From: Treponemataceae bacterium
Lineage (GTDB): Bacteria > Spirochaetota > Spirochaetia > Treponematales > Treponemataceae
Direction: 5' to 3'
Length of the DNA stretch: 7,227 nucleotides
NCBI GenBank assembly: GCA_024402455.1
Contig: JAKSTS010000081.1
Span: 1-7,227 of the forward strand
Shown: piece after piece, positions 1 through 5,306 of the stretch
Layout: every line of letters starts with the position of its first letter
How positions within the stretch are numbered: the stretch's first letter is position 1
The notes under the pieces: generated by a model
Seen by the model: only the letters and a program-made list of their open reading frames with translations
Databases searched by the model: none
Told to the model about the DNA's origin: nothing
Position numbers and translations under genes: made by a program

Positions 1-224
1 TCTCCGTCGCCGCCATTTCGTGCCTTAAACTGCTGCTTATAGCTCAAATGGGCCAAAGTGCGCAGATTGCGCTTTACAACAAAAACAACATCTCCGCCAC
101 GGCCGCCGTCGCCTCCGGCAGGTCCACCATGAGGCACATATTTTTCCCGTCTGAATGCAATACAGCCATTGCCGCCTTTGCCGGAAATAACTTCAATAAT
201 TGCTTCATCTGCAAATTTTATCAC
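1..224 (-). CDS. obg: GTPase Obg, N-terminal part (runs off the window)
   Basis: Obg (CgtA) is an essential GTPase that binds the large ribosomal subunit and takes part in its assembly and in stress signalling. Only 74 codons and two further bases lie in the window. They show the glycine-rich Obg fold: the start reads [20 protein letters not shown], followed by the [15 protein letters not shown] block and a run of Gly-Asp/Arg repeats. The GTPase domain lies beyond the edge. The start codon is GTG at 222-224. An in-frame TAG at 231-233 rules out a longer protein, and an AGGT stretch about 8-12 nt upstream is a modest ribosome-binding site. It is the last gene of the rplU-prp-rpmA-obg cluster, but a strong terminator separates it from rpmA. 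Identification is secure; only the gene's extent is unknown. Confidence 0.95.
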   Translation of the reverse strand, partial: MIKFADEAIIEVISGKGGNGCIAFRREKYVPHGGPAGGDGGRGGDVVFVVKRNLRTLAHLSYKQQFKARNGGDG

Positions 225-236
225 GTTACACTACCT

Positions 237-281
237 AAAAAAAATACCCGCACTAAGCACAGCAATGCCTAATTCGGGTAT
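237..281 (-). terminator. Strong intrinsic terminator or attenuator between rpmA and obg
   Basis: Read on the minus strand, ATACCCG (275-281) pairs perfectly with CGGGTAT (244-250). Inside this, TAGGCA pairs with TGCTTA (one G-U wobble) around a six-base loop. Seven further T residues follow at 237-243. This is the classic form of a Rho-independent terminator. It ends rpmA transcripts, but its U-tract stops only 12 nt before the obg start. It could therefore be the end of the rplU operon or a conditional attenuator for obg. A smaller hairpin (TGCGA/TCGCA, 286-299) lies just upstream in the transcript. Confidence 0.85.
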
Positions 282-342
282 CATCTGCGAAAAATCGCAA
301 AACTAAAACAAACGCACAAGTCCACCATCAAGATGGAAAAAA

Positions 343-600
343 TTAGTTAGCTTTTGCTTCAACAGAAGCGAGCTTTCTGCCTTTGCGTTCATGGAACACT
401 ACTTTTCCGTCTGCAGTTGCAAACAAAGTATCATCTTTACCACGGCCAACATTTACGCCTGGATGAATTTTTGTTCCTCTCTGGCGAACAATGATTGTAC
501 CAGCAGTTACTTCTGTTCCGCCATAAGATTTGATACCAAGATATTTTGGGTTTGAATCGCGGCCGTTTTTAGCACCGCTTCCGCCTTTTTTGCGTCCCAT
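343..600 (-). CDS. rpmA: 50S ribosomal protein bL27
   Basis: bL27 lies near the peptidyl-transferase centre of the 50S subunit, where its N-terminus reaches towards the tRNA ends. The 85-residue protein has the family signature: a basic Gly-rich start ([16 protein letters not shown]), then YLGIKSYGG, then the highly conserved [19 protein letters not shown], then [12 protein letters not shown]. The length is typical of the mature, unextended form. The start is firm: GGAGG lies 6 nt upstream of the ATG. The first upstream in-frame codon of note is the prp stop TAG at 616-618, five codons away with no start codon between. The protein therefore cannot carry the cleavable N-terminal extension (FF-A-type) seen in Firmicutes, although the gene directly upstream encodes the protease that removes it. 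Confidence 0.98.
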   Translation of the reverse strand: MGRKKGGSGAKNGRDSNPKYLGIKSYGGTEVTAGTIIVRQRGTKIHPGVNVGRGKDDTLFATADGKVVFHERKGRKLASVEAKAN

Positions 601-615
601 TTTATGCCTCCACTG

Positions 616-957
616 CTATTTAACTGTTTTAACCCGCAATTTTAGATATTTGGGATACTCTGCAGCTATAATTTCTAAACCTTTCTGCAGATAATCTGCC
701 GCAAACACCAAGCGTTCCACAAAAGCGGAACTCATTTCAGTAGCACGGAATGCGAGCTGCCCGTGTTCCGAAGAATCGCAAGTAACAAGCGGTTCTGCTG
801 AATCAGTTGACTGAAGAACAGCAACTGTCGTACGCACAACTGTCGAAACTGCTGCACAGACGATATCCGCTCCTTTCGGTGCAAACTCAGCATGACCAGA
901 CACTTCGCAACTTGCAAAAGCACCGTCACTGCGTTTACACAGAACAGCGGTTATCAC
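616..957 (-). CDS. prp: Ribosomal-processing cysteine protease Prp (DUF464/YsxB family)
   Basis: Prp is a small cysteine protease that in Staphylococcus aureus removes the N-terminal extension of bL27. The 113-residue product keeps the family core GHAEFAPKGADIVCAAVS. The expected catalytic pair falls at His22 (in GHA) and Cys34 (in DIVCAAVS), the same numbers as in the S. aureus enzyme, so the site looks intact. The start is GTG (955-957), 12 nt after the rplU stop, with a GGTGA about 6 nt upstream as a modest ribosome-binding site. The stop TAG lies 15 nt before the rpmA ATG and in the same frame. Its position between rplU and rpmA is the classic one for this family. The oddity is that the neighbouring bL27 lacks any extension to cut, so the substrate here is open. 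Confidence 0.93.
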   Translation of the reverse strand: MITAVLCKRSDGAFASCEVSGHAEFAPKGADIVCAAVSTVVRTTVAVLQSTDSAEPLVTCDSSEHGQLAFRATEMSSAFVERLVFAADYLQKGLEIIAAEYPKYLKLRVKTVK

Positions 958-969
958 CAGTTTTCACCA

Positions 970-1284
970 TTAGGCAACAACGATGTCTTCAACAGTTACG
1001 CGTGTGTACTGCTGACGATGACCGATTGTGCGGTGATAGTCCTTCTTACTCTTGTATTTGAACACGAGTACTTTGTCGTCTTTGAAAGTATCTTCTACTT
1101 TTACGGTAACTTTTGCACCAGCAACATAAGGAGCACCAACACTAACTTTTCCGTCGTTATTTACAAAAACAACTGTATCAATTGTAACAGTAGAACCAGC
1201 TTCTGCGTCGATCTTATCAACTGTCAACACAGCGCCTTTTTCAGCCTTATACTGTTTACCTTTGTACTCAACCAATGCGTACAT
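970..1284 (-). CDS. rplU: 50S ribosomal protein bL21
   Basis: bL21 is a primary 23S rRNA-binding protein of the large subunit. The 104 residues match the usual length and signature: MYALVEYKGKQYKAEKG at the start, the central KVSVGAPYVAGAKVTVKV, and the basic C-terminal KYKSKKDYHRTIGHRQQYTRV, followed by a short V/I-rich tail. The start is fixed by an AGAGGT Shine-Dalgarno about 6 nt upstream of the ATG. It is the first gene of the rplU-prp-rpmA unit, with 12 nt to prp. The 157-nt gap to argS holds a promoter and two hairpins, so this cluster probably has its own transcript with a structured leader of about 110 nt. That leader could allow feedback control, as known for other ribosomal-protein operons; this last point is inference. 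Confidence 0.98.
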   Translation of the reverse strand: MYALVEYKGKQYKAEKGAVLTVDKIDAEAGSTVTIDTVVFVNNDGKVSVGAPYVAGAKVTVKVEDTFKDDKVLVFKYKSKKDYHRTIGHRQQYTRVTVEDIVVA

Positions 1285-1314
1285 ATTTCTACCTCTAAAC
1301 GTTATAGTTCGTCA

Positions 1315-1344
1315 CTCCGGCACAATAACGGGGAAGCGCCGGAG
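1315..1344 (-). promoter_or_regulatory. Leader hairpin 2 upstream of rplU
   Basis: On the minus strand CTCCGGC (1338-1344) pairs perfectly with GCCGGAG (1315-1321) around a 16-nt loop. It is the most GC-rich element of this AT-rich gap and sits 30 nt before the rplU start. No T-run follows, so it is not an intrinsic terminator for argS. A regulatory structure in the rplU leader is the simplest reading, but I do not recognise it as a known L21 leader class. Confidence 0.5.
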
Positions 1345-1367
1345 ATTCTTTCCAAAATACTGAAAAT

Positions 1368-1396
1368 ACTTGCAAAACGAGCAAGATTTCGCAAGT
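1368..1396 (-). promoter_or_regulatory. Leader hairpin 1, at the predicted 5' end of the rplU transcript
   Basis: ACTTGCGAAA (1387-1396, read on minus) pairs with TTTTGCAAGT (1368-1377) as a 10-bp stem with one G-U wobble and a 9-nt loop. The first base lies at the transcription start predicted from the rplU promoter, so the mRNA would begin with this hairpin. That could protect the 5' end or form part of an autoregulatory leader. The pairing is seen directly; the function is inferred. Confidence 0.5.
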
Positions 1397-1401
1397 GCTT
1401 C

Positions 1402-1431
1402 AGATTACAATATTTTGGGCTAGTACGTCAA
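1402..1431 (-). promoter_or_regulatory. Candidate sigma-70-type promoter for rplU-prp-rpmA
   Basis: On the minus strand the -35 box is TTGACG (1426-1431, 5 of 6 to consensus), followed by an 18-nt spacer and the -10 box TAATCT (1402-1407, only 3 of 6). It lies just after the argS stop, and no terminator for argS is visible, so argS read-through may add to expression. The weak -10 box limits confidence. Confidence 0.45.
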
Positions 1432-1441
1432 TACAAAAGCC

Positions 1442-3259
1442 CTACATGACCTCCAAAAATGGAATAAGAATGAGTTTCATTCCATTTTCGAGCACAGTTT
1501 TTACACAGCGGACAAGAGCAAGACGTGCTTCCGTCAAAGCTGCATTGTCAATTCCGAGAATCGGACAGTCGTGATAGAACGAACCGAAAAGCTTTGCAAC
1601 TTCATAAAGAAGTGCAGCAATCTCTGAAGGATCAAGATTTTCAGCAGCCCGTTTCAAAGTTTCAGGATATTCACCGAGAGCCTTGATAAGTGCCCATTCT
1701 GCAGGATGTGTCAAAAGTGAAAAATCAACACTGTTGCTTAATTTTACGCCGGAACTTTCAGTCTTGCGCAGAATTGAACAGATGCGTGCACCCATATACT
1801 GAAGATACGGGCCTGTATTTCCGTTAAAAGAAAGCGATTCTTTCGGATTGAACATCATGTCTTTTGCTGGAGTTGCCTGCAAAAGGAAATAATGAAGTGC
1901 ACCAAGTGCAATGTTTTCTGCAACTGCTGCAGCATCACCTACAGCATCTTCGCGACCTTTTGAAGAAATCTCTTCAAGTGCACCGTCGCGGAGCTGGTTG
2001 ATAAGATCATCTGCATCAACGACAGTTCCTTCGCGGCTTTTCATTTTGCCTTCAGGCAGATTTACCATTCCATAAGAAAGATGATAAAGCTGGTCAGACC
2101 ATTCAAAGCCAAGTTTCTTTAAGATATAGAACAGAACCTTAAAGTGATAGTTCTGCTCGTTTCCGACAACGTAAACAAGCTGATTAAACGGCCAGTCACC
2201 ATGACGACTTACGGCTGTTCCGATATCCTGTGTTATATAAACAGATGTTCCGTCTTTGCGGAGCAGAACTTTCTGCTGGTCTTCGCCGTCTTTATTTTTT
2301 CCGACAACTTCAGAAACATCAATGCGGACTGAGCCGTCTTCGGCTTTAAAGAAAATGCCGTCAGAAAGACCTTTTTGAATAAGCTCTTTTCCTTTAAGAT
2401 ATGTTTCGCTTTCGTAATAAAATTTATCAAATGAAACGCCTGTACGCTTATAAGTCTGCATAATGCCGTTTACAGCCCATTCATTCATCTGTTTCCACAA
2501 TTTATGAATGTCAGCATTACCCTTTTCCCACTCAACGAGCATATTCTGTGCTTCGTTTTCAGCTTTTTCGCCGTTTTCCTTGCGGTACTTCTCGAATTCA
2601 ACATAACAGTCACCAACAAATCTGTCGCTCTTTACGCCAAGCTGTTCCGGTGTCTGACCTTCATGAAAAAGCTGATAAGCACGCATTGATTTACAAATGT
2701 GAACACCGCGGTTATTGATGATGTTTACCTTGAAAACATCTGCACCGGCTGCTTTTAAGATGCGCGAAACAGATTCACCCAAAGCATCGTTTCGAAGATG
2801 TCCAAGATGAAGCGGTTTATTTGTATTGGGGCTTGAAAATTCAATCATTACACGGCGACCGTCAAGCGGTTTTTTGCCAGATGCATCAAAAGAACCATAT
2901 GATTCGCCCTGAGAAAGAATTGCCTCTAAAGTTGCACGGGCAATATCGCCTTTTACAAGCTTAACATTGACATATGGTCCAACAGCAGCAAAAGCACCGA
3001 CTTTTTCAGCTTTTGCTTTTAAATCAGCATCTTCATTCAGAAGCTTTGCAACTTCCTGTGCAATTACAGGCGGAGCAATGCGCAGGACGCGCGCAAACGG
3101 AAACATTGGGAAACCAACATCGCCCATTTCTGGGTTTGGTGGCACTTCGGCAGTAATAGATTCAGCAGCAACATCTGGAGAATCAACATTTTTTGTCTTT
3201 TTAAGTAAATTAACTGCCGCCGCAATCAGCGCGCGGCTTTCTTGTTTTAAATCAGCCAT
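1442..3259 (-). CDS. argS: Arginyl-tRNA synthetase
   Basis: This class I synthetase charges tRNA-Arg with arginine. With the ATG at 3257-3259 the protein has 605 residues, starting MADLKQESRALIAAAV. The N-terminal Add-1-type domain fills about the first 100 residues. The HIGH motif is HLGH (about 151-154, in SSPNTNKPLHLGHLRND). The KMSKS-equivalent loop is KMKSREG (about 405-411). The helical DALR anticodon-binding domain follows and ends in the family's usual terminal Met. An in-frame GTG at 3308-3310 would add 17 residues, but it has no ribosome-binding site and the extension covers the promoter, so I reject it. The chosen ATG also has no Shine-Dalgarno; it lies exactly 6 nt after a TATGAT -10 box, which suggests a leaderless mRNA. 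Confidence 0.96.
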   Translation of the reverse strand: MADLKQESRALIAAAVNLLKKTKNVDSPDVAAESITAEVPPNPEMGDVGFPMFPFARVLRIAPPVIAQEVAKLLNEDADLKAKAEKVGAFAAVGPYVNVKLVKGDIARATLEAILSQGESYGSFDASGKKPLDGRRVMIEFSSPNTNKPLHLGHLRNDALGESVSRILKAAGADVFKVNIINNRGVHICKSMRAYQLFHEGQTPEQLGVKSDRFVGDCYVEFEKYRKENGEKAENEAQNMLVEWEKGNADIHKLWKQMNEWAVNGIMQTYKRTGVSFDKFYYESETYLKGKELIQKGLSDGIFFKAEDGSVRIDVSEVVGKNKDGEDQQKVLLRKDGTSVYITQDIGTAVSRHGDWPFNQLVYVVGNEQNYHFKVLFYILKKLGFEWSDQLYHLSYGMVNLPEGKMKSREGTVVDADDLINQLRDGALEEISSKGREDAVGDAAAVAENIALGALHYFLLQATPAKDMMFNPKESLSFNGNTGPYLQYMGARICSILRKTESSGVKLSNSVDFSLLTHPAEWALIKALGEYPETLKRAAENLDPSEIAALLYEVAKLFGSFYHDCPILGIDNAALTEARLALVRCVKTVLENGMKLILIPFLEVM

Positions 3260-3265
3260 GGGCAC

Positions 3266-3294
3266 ATCATAGCAAAAAGCAAGTTTTTTGTATA
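3266..3294 (-). promoter_or_regulatory. argS promoter with extended -10, placing +1 at the ATG
   Basis: On the minus strand TGC-TATGAT forms an extended -10 element (TATGAT at 3266-3271, 5 of 6 to consensus). With a 17-nt spacer the -35 hexamer is TATACA (3289-3294, 4 of 6). Six bases (GTGCCC) separate the -10 box from the ATG, so the usual spacing puts transcription start on the A of the start codon. There is no purine-rich Shine-Dalgarno in between. Confidence 0.65.
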
Positions 3295-3306
3295 CAAGGG
3301 TTTTTA

Positions 3307-3320
3307 ACACTTGAAAGTGT
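3307..3320. promoter_or_regulatory. 14-bp perfect dyad upstream of the argS -35 box
   Basis: ACACTT-GA-AAGTGT is a perfect inverted repeat centred about 54 bp upstream of the predicted argS transcription start. Size and symmetry fit a site for a dimeric regulator, and the position would suit an activator or upstream operator. One short palindrome may arise by chance, and I know no matching regulator. Confidence 0.3.
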
Positions 3321-3342
3321 CGGAACTAATAAGGGAAAGAAC

Positions 3343-3361
3343 AAACCCCTACTCGGGGTTT
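3343..3361 (-). terminator. Terminator-like hairpin, possibly bidirectional
   Basis: AAACCCC (3343-3349) pairs with GGGGTTT (3355-3361) around a 5-nt loop. On the minus strand the stem is followed by a T-rich stretch (GTTCTTT), on the plus strand by a single further T. It would end transcripts from the membrane-protein gene, or from a small RNA in the gap, about 85 bp before argS. The T-run is interrupted, so efficiency is uncertain. Confidence 0.55.
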
Positions 3362-3403
3362 TCACATTAACTGGTTCACATACTTTGGTTCGGTTCGGCG
3401 AAA

Positions 3404-3427
3404 GGCTATCGGCGTCAGCCGATAGCC
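3404..3427. repeat. Perfect 10-bp inverted repeat with 4-nt loop
   Basis: GGCTATCGGC, loop GTCA, GCCGATAGCC. The stem is GC-rich in an AT-rich gap and is flanked by a further possible pairing, GGCG (3397-3400) with CGCC (3434-3437). On the minus strand only three T residues follow, so it is a poor terminator alone. It could be an RNA structural element or a REP-like palindrome. Confidence 0.7.
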
Positions 3428-3587
3428 GGGCACCGCCAAAAGCTTTCGGCAGCCTTTGAAAACTGCAGATTATTTACATTATTTGGTCTGGTTCTTCGCA
3501 GCAAAAGTTGAAACAATTTTTTTTAACTGGTTCAAGTCAACAAGCTGTACAAGTTATGCGAGTTTTGTTTTTGAAATTATTTGCAAA

Positions 3588-4271
3588 TCAGAACAGGCGC
3601 ATGAATGCATGAAAAATATCTACATAAAAATTGCCGCCTAATTTTCGGAGCAACTGAAACGGCATGTTTGGCGCACCAAAGAACGGACGCAATGTCCATG
3701 CAAGCTGCGTTCCAACAAAAGAGTATAAAATCATCCAGAAAAGAAGAATTTTATTTCTGGTACTCACAGCCTCAAGCGAAGGTTTTTCAACAGATTCTTT
3801 CAAATCAATTGCCACAATCATCTTATAGAAAAAACTTATTCCTACAATGCCAGACACAGAAAAGAAAAGAACATTAAGCAACTTAAAGAAAATATAATTT
3901 CTGCTTGTCAAAAGAAAAAACAACGTTACAGGCGCAAATGCAAGAAGTATAATGCTCATAACACAAACTGCAGTCAGCATATAAGTAAGGCTTTTAGGAA
4001 ACGTTGTTTTTGACCCAAACAGACTGTAAAAAATAAAAAACGTAGGAAAACATATAAGTGTAGTTGCAAGATAAAGCAACGGCAGCTTTATCAATGATGA
4101 AATTGACTGGGCAAAACTGTTTGACAGCCCCATAATAAAACCATAGGATGCAAATCCAATCAGACTTATTACAAGCAGATTAATCAATTTTCTTTTAATC
4201 TCAACACCATCTGCAATTTCATTAATGAATTTTTCTCTGTTTTGAAGCAGTTCAATAACAGTATTTATCAT
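3588..4271 (-). CDS. Multi-pass membrane protein, function unknown (Yip1-like)
   Basis: The 227-residue protein has about five hydrophobic segments (roughly residues 30-50, 63-85, 94-121, 130-153 and 174-193), so it is an inner-membrane protein. Two stretches look family-conserved: LIKLPLLYLATTLICFPTFF (about 60-79) and TLRPFFGAPNMPFQLLRKLG-GNFY (about 193-216). From memory, similar sequences occur in several phyla under vague names such as Yip1-family or 'actin-binding WH2 domain' protein; I would not trust those functions. The C-terminal conserved part probably faces one side of the membrane after the last helix. The start is firm: AGGAG lies 6 nt before the ATG. It has its own upstream promoter and a 138-nt gap from pgeF, so it appears to be a separate unit. 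Confidence 0.85.
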   Translation of the reverse strand: MINTVIELLQNREKFINEIADGVEIKRKLINLLVISLIGFASYGFIMGLSNSFAQSISSLIKLPLLYLATTLICFPTFFIFYSLFGSKTTFPKSLTYMLTAVCVMSIILLAFAPVTLFFLLTSRNYIFFKLLNVLFFSVSGIVGISFFYKMIVAIDLKESVEKPSLEAVSTRNKILLFWMILYSFVGTQLAWTLRPFFGAPNMPFQLLRKLGGNFYVDIFHAFMRLF

Positions 4272-4331
4272 TTTTCTCTCCTATAACAGCCAAAGCTAAA
4301 ACTTTGACTTTTCACATTGTTTTTTTCGTAC

Positions 4332-4351
4332 ATTCTTGAGTAACCAAGAAT
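4332..4351. promoter_or_regulatory. Operator-like dyad over the start of the membrane-protein transcript
   Basis: ATTCTTG (4332-4338) and CAAGAAT (4345-4351) form a perfect 7-bp inverted repeat with a 6-nt spacer. It overlaps the candidate -10 box and the predicted transcription start, the place a repressor would occupy. No T-run follows on either strand, so it is not a terminator. Confidence 0.35.
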
Positions 4352-4376
4352 ATGCAAATAATAAAAAAGCTTGCAA
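4347..4376 (-). promoter_or_regulatory. Candidate promoter for the membrane-protein gene
   Basis: Minus-strand -35 TTGCAA (4371-4376, 4 of 6), 18-nt spacer, -10 TATTCT (4347-4352, 4 of 6). It predicts a start near 4340 and a leader of about 70 nt that carries the AGGAG ribosome-binding site. Match to consensus is moderate. Confidence 0.4.
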
Positions 4377-4388
4377 CACAAACTTCAA

Positions 4389-4407
4389 ATAAAAGCCTGC
4401 CCGCTTT
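4389..4407 (-). terminator. Weak terminator candidate after pgeF
   Basis: Two bases after the pgeF stop, the minus strand reads AAAGC, a 6-nt loop, GCTTT, then TATTT. The 5-bp stem is short and the T-run interrupted, so it may only partly end transcription of the two-gene unit. Confidence 0.3.
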
Positions 4408-4409
4408 CA

Positions 4410-5306
4410 TCAGTTTTTATCTTTTATCTCATCTGGCAGCAGAAACGCTGCCATTACTGTAAACTTTTTGAGACGTTCTTCTAATGGAACAGAATCTGCA
4501 AGACCGGCAGTTTCGCGGCGATGAGAACCGAGCTGTTCTGAACAGCACGTGCATTCTAAAGCCGATGCAATATTTTCTGCAGGAACACCAGCATCAAGCA
4601 GCAGTTTTAAGTTTGCAACTTCCAGCGACAGATGAAAACCAAATTTTTCATCAGCTTCTTCTGAAACAATACAGCTGTTTCCAAAATTTTTTCTAAAATA
4701 ATCTGCTCTTTCTGCATCAACCGTATAGCAGCAGCTTTTTATATGCGGACCGATAACTGCGCAAAAACCTTCTGCATCTGCACCATAAACTTTAGATGCT
4801 TCTGCCAGAACTTCTTTTACAATGCCAGTGCCTTTCCAGCCAGAATGAACCATGGCAAAAACGGCTTTTTGAGGATGATACAAATAAACCGGCACACAGT
4901 CCGCAACAGTTACAGATGGCACAAACAGCCTGTTTGATGTTAAAACAGCATCTCCTGTTGAACAAAACTGAGCAAAACTGCTGAATTCTTCAAAACTGTC
5001 AACACAGAACACTTTTTTTGAATGAATCAATTCAGGTGCAAGAATGTGCAGGCAGTTTTTGCTTTCAACAGCAGAAGCAACATTGAGCTTTTCAAAAAAT
5101 TGCATTCGCGTTTCGTTTTGTTCGTTCCAGCGGAAGCGCATTGAACCTGCACTTTTCAACGACAGACAGCACAAAGGAGATTTTTCAATTATTTTGCCAG
5201 ACTGCACAAAAGGAAAACATACAGCAAGAACAGTGCCGTCTTTATCTTTAAGCAGCGGTTCTGATTTTAATGCAGAAAACCTGAAAGGGAAATTTTGTGC
5301 GCTCAT
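4410..5306 (-). CDS. pgeF: YfiH/LACC1-family enzyme (PgeF, peptidoglycan editing factor)
   Basis: Members of this Cu/Zn-binding family have been called polyphenol oxidases. They are now linked to purine nucleoside phosphorolysis or adenosine deamination and, in Escherichia coli, to removing wrongly incorporated L-serine from cell-wall precursors. The 298-residue protein shows the family landmarks: ELIHSKKV (His95), GDAVLTSN (118-125), VADCVPV (Cys137), MVHSGWKGTG (His154), AVIGPHIKSCCYTV (183-196) and a C-terminal CTCCSEQLGSHRRE (252-265). His95, Cys137 and His154 are the expected metal-binding and catalytic triad. It is longer than many relatives, mainly at the N-terminus. No Shine-Dalgarno precedes the ATG; the ATGA overlap with the upstream gene implies translational coupling. 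Which reaction it performs here is not shown by the sequence. Confidence 0.9.
   Translation of the reverse strand: MSAQNFPFRFSALKSEPLLKDKDGTVLAVCFPFVQSGKIIEKSPLCCLSLKSAGSMRFRWNEQNETRMQFFEKLNVASAVESKNCLHILAPELIHSKKVFCVDSFEEFSSFAQFCSTGDAVLTSNRLFVPSVTVADCVPVYLYHPQKAVFAMVHSGWKGTGIVKEVLAEASKVYGADAEGFCAVIGPHIKSCCYTVDAERADYFRKNFGNSCIVSEEADEKFGFHLSLEVANLKLLLDAGVPAENIASALECTCCSEQLGSHRRETAGLADSVPLEERLKKFTVMAAFLLPDEIKDKN

Larger units (their letters stand above)
3311..3587 (-). other. Structured intergenic region between the membrane-protein gene and argS
   Basis: No credible gene lies here on either strand. It holds a perfect 10-bp hairpin (3404-3427), a terminator-like hairpin (3343-3361), three copies of CTGGTTC (3371-3377, 3488-3494, 3527-3533), and a 12-bp direct repeat TTAACTGGTTCA (3367-3378 and 3523-3534). 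Other parts can pair differently: AAAGGCT (3401-3407) with AGCCTTT (3451-3457), and GCCGA (3418-3422) with TCGGC at 3395-3399 or 3446-3450. It may be the 3' UTR of the membrane-protein gene or a small RNA. I found no convincing promoter inside it and no match to RNase P, SRP RNA, tmRNA or 6S RNA. Confidence 0.45.

Noticed and set aside
281..328. 15-codon frame (MVDLCVCFSFAIFRR) ending at the terminator before obg, as a leader peptide
   Set aside because: No Shine-Dalgarno and no run of regulatory codons; position alone is not enough.
1415..1440. GGGCT/AGCCC pairing just after argS as an argS terminator
   Set aside because: The stem is only 5 bp with a 16-nt loop, is followed by A residues rather than T on the minus strand, and overlaps the rplU -35 box.
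892..1449. 185-codon open frame on the plus strand opposite prp and rplU
   Set aside because: It lies antisense to two secure ribosomal-cluster genes, its product is Cys/Phe-rich with no recognisable domain, and it has no convincing ribosome-binding site.
2144..2332. Short open frames on the plus strand inside argS, and similar ones inside pgeF and the 564-residue gene
   Set aside because: They run antisense to well-supported genes and encode no recognisable protein; they arise from the codon use of the real genes.
3260..3310. 17-residue N-terminal extension of ArgS from a GTG
   Set aside because: The GTG has no Shine-Dalgarno, the extension spans the promoter, and ArgS proteins of this type begin near MADLK.
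3523..3545. GGTTCAAGTC stretch as a tRNA T arm
   Set aside because: The flanking bases cannot form the 5-bp T stem and no acceptor or anticodon arm is nearby.
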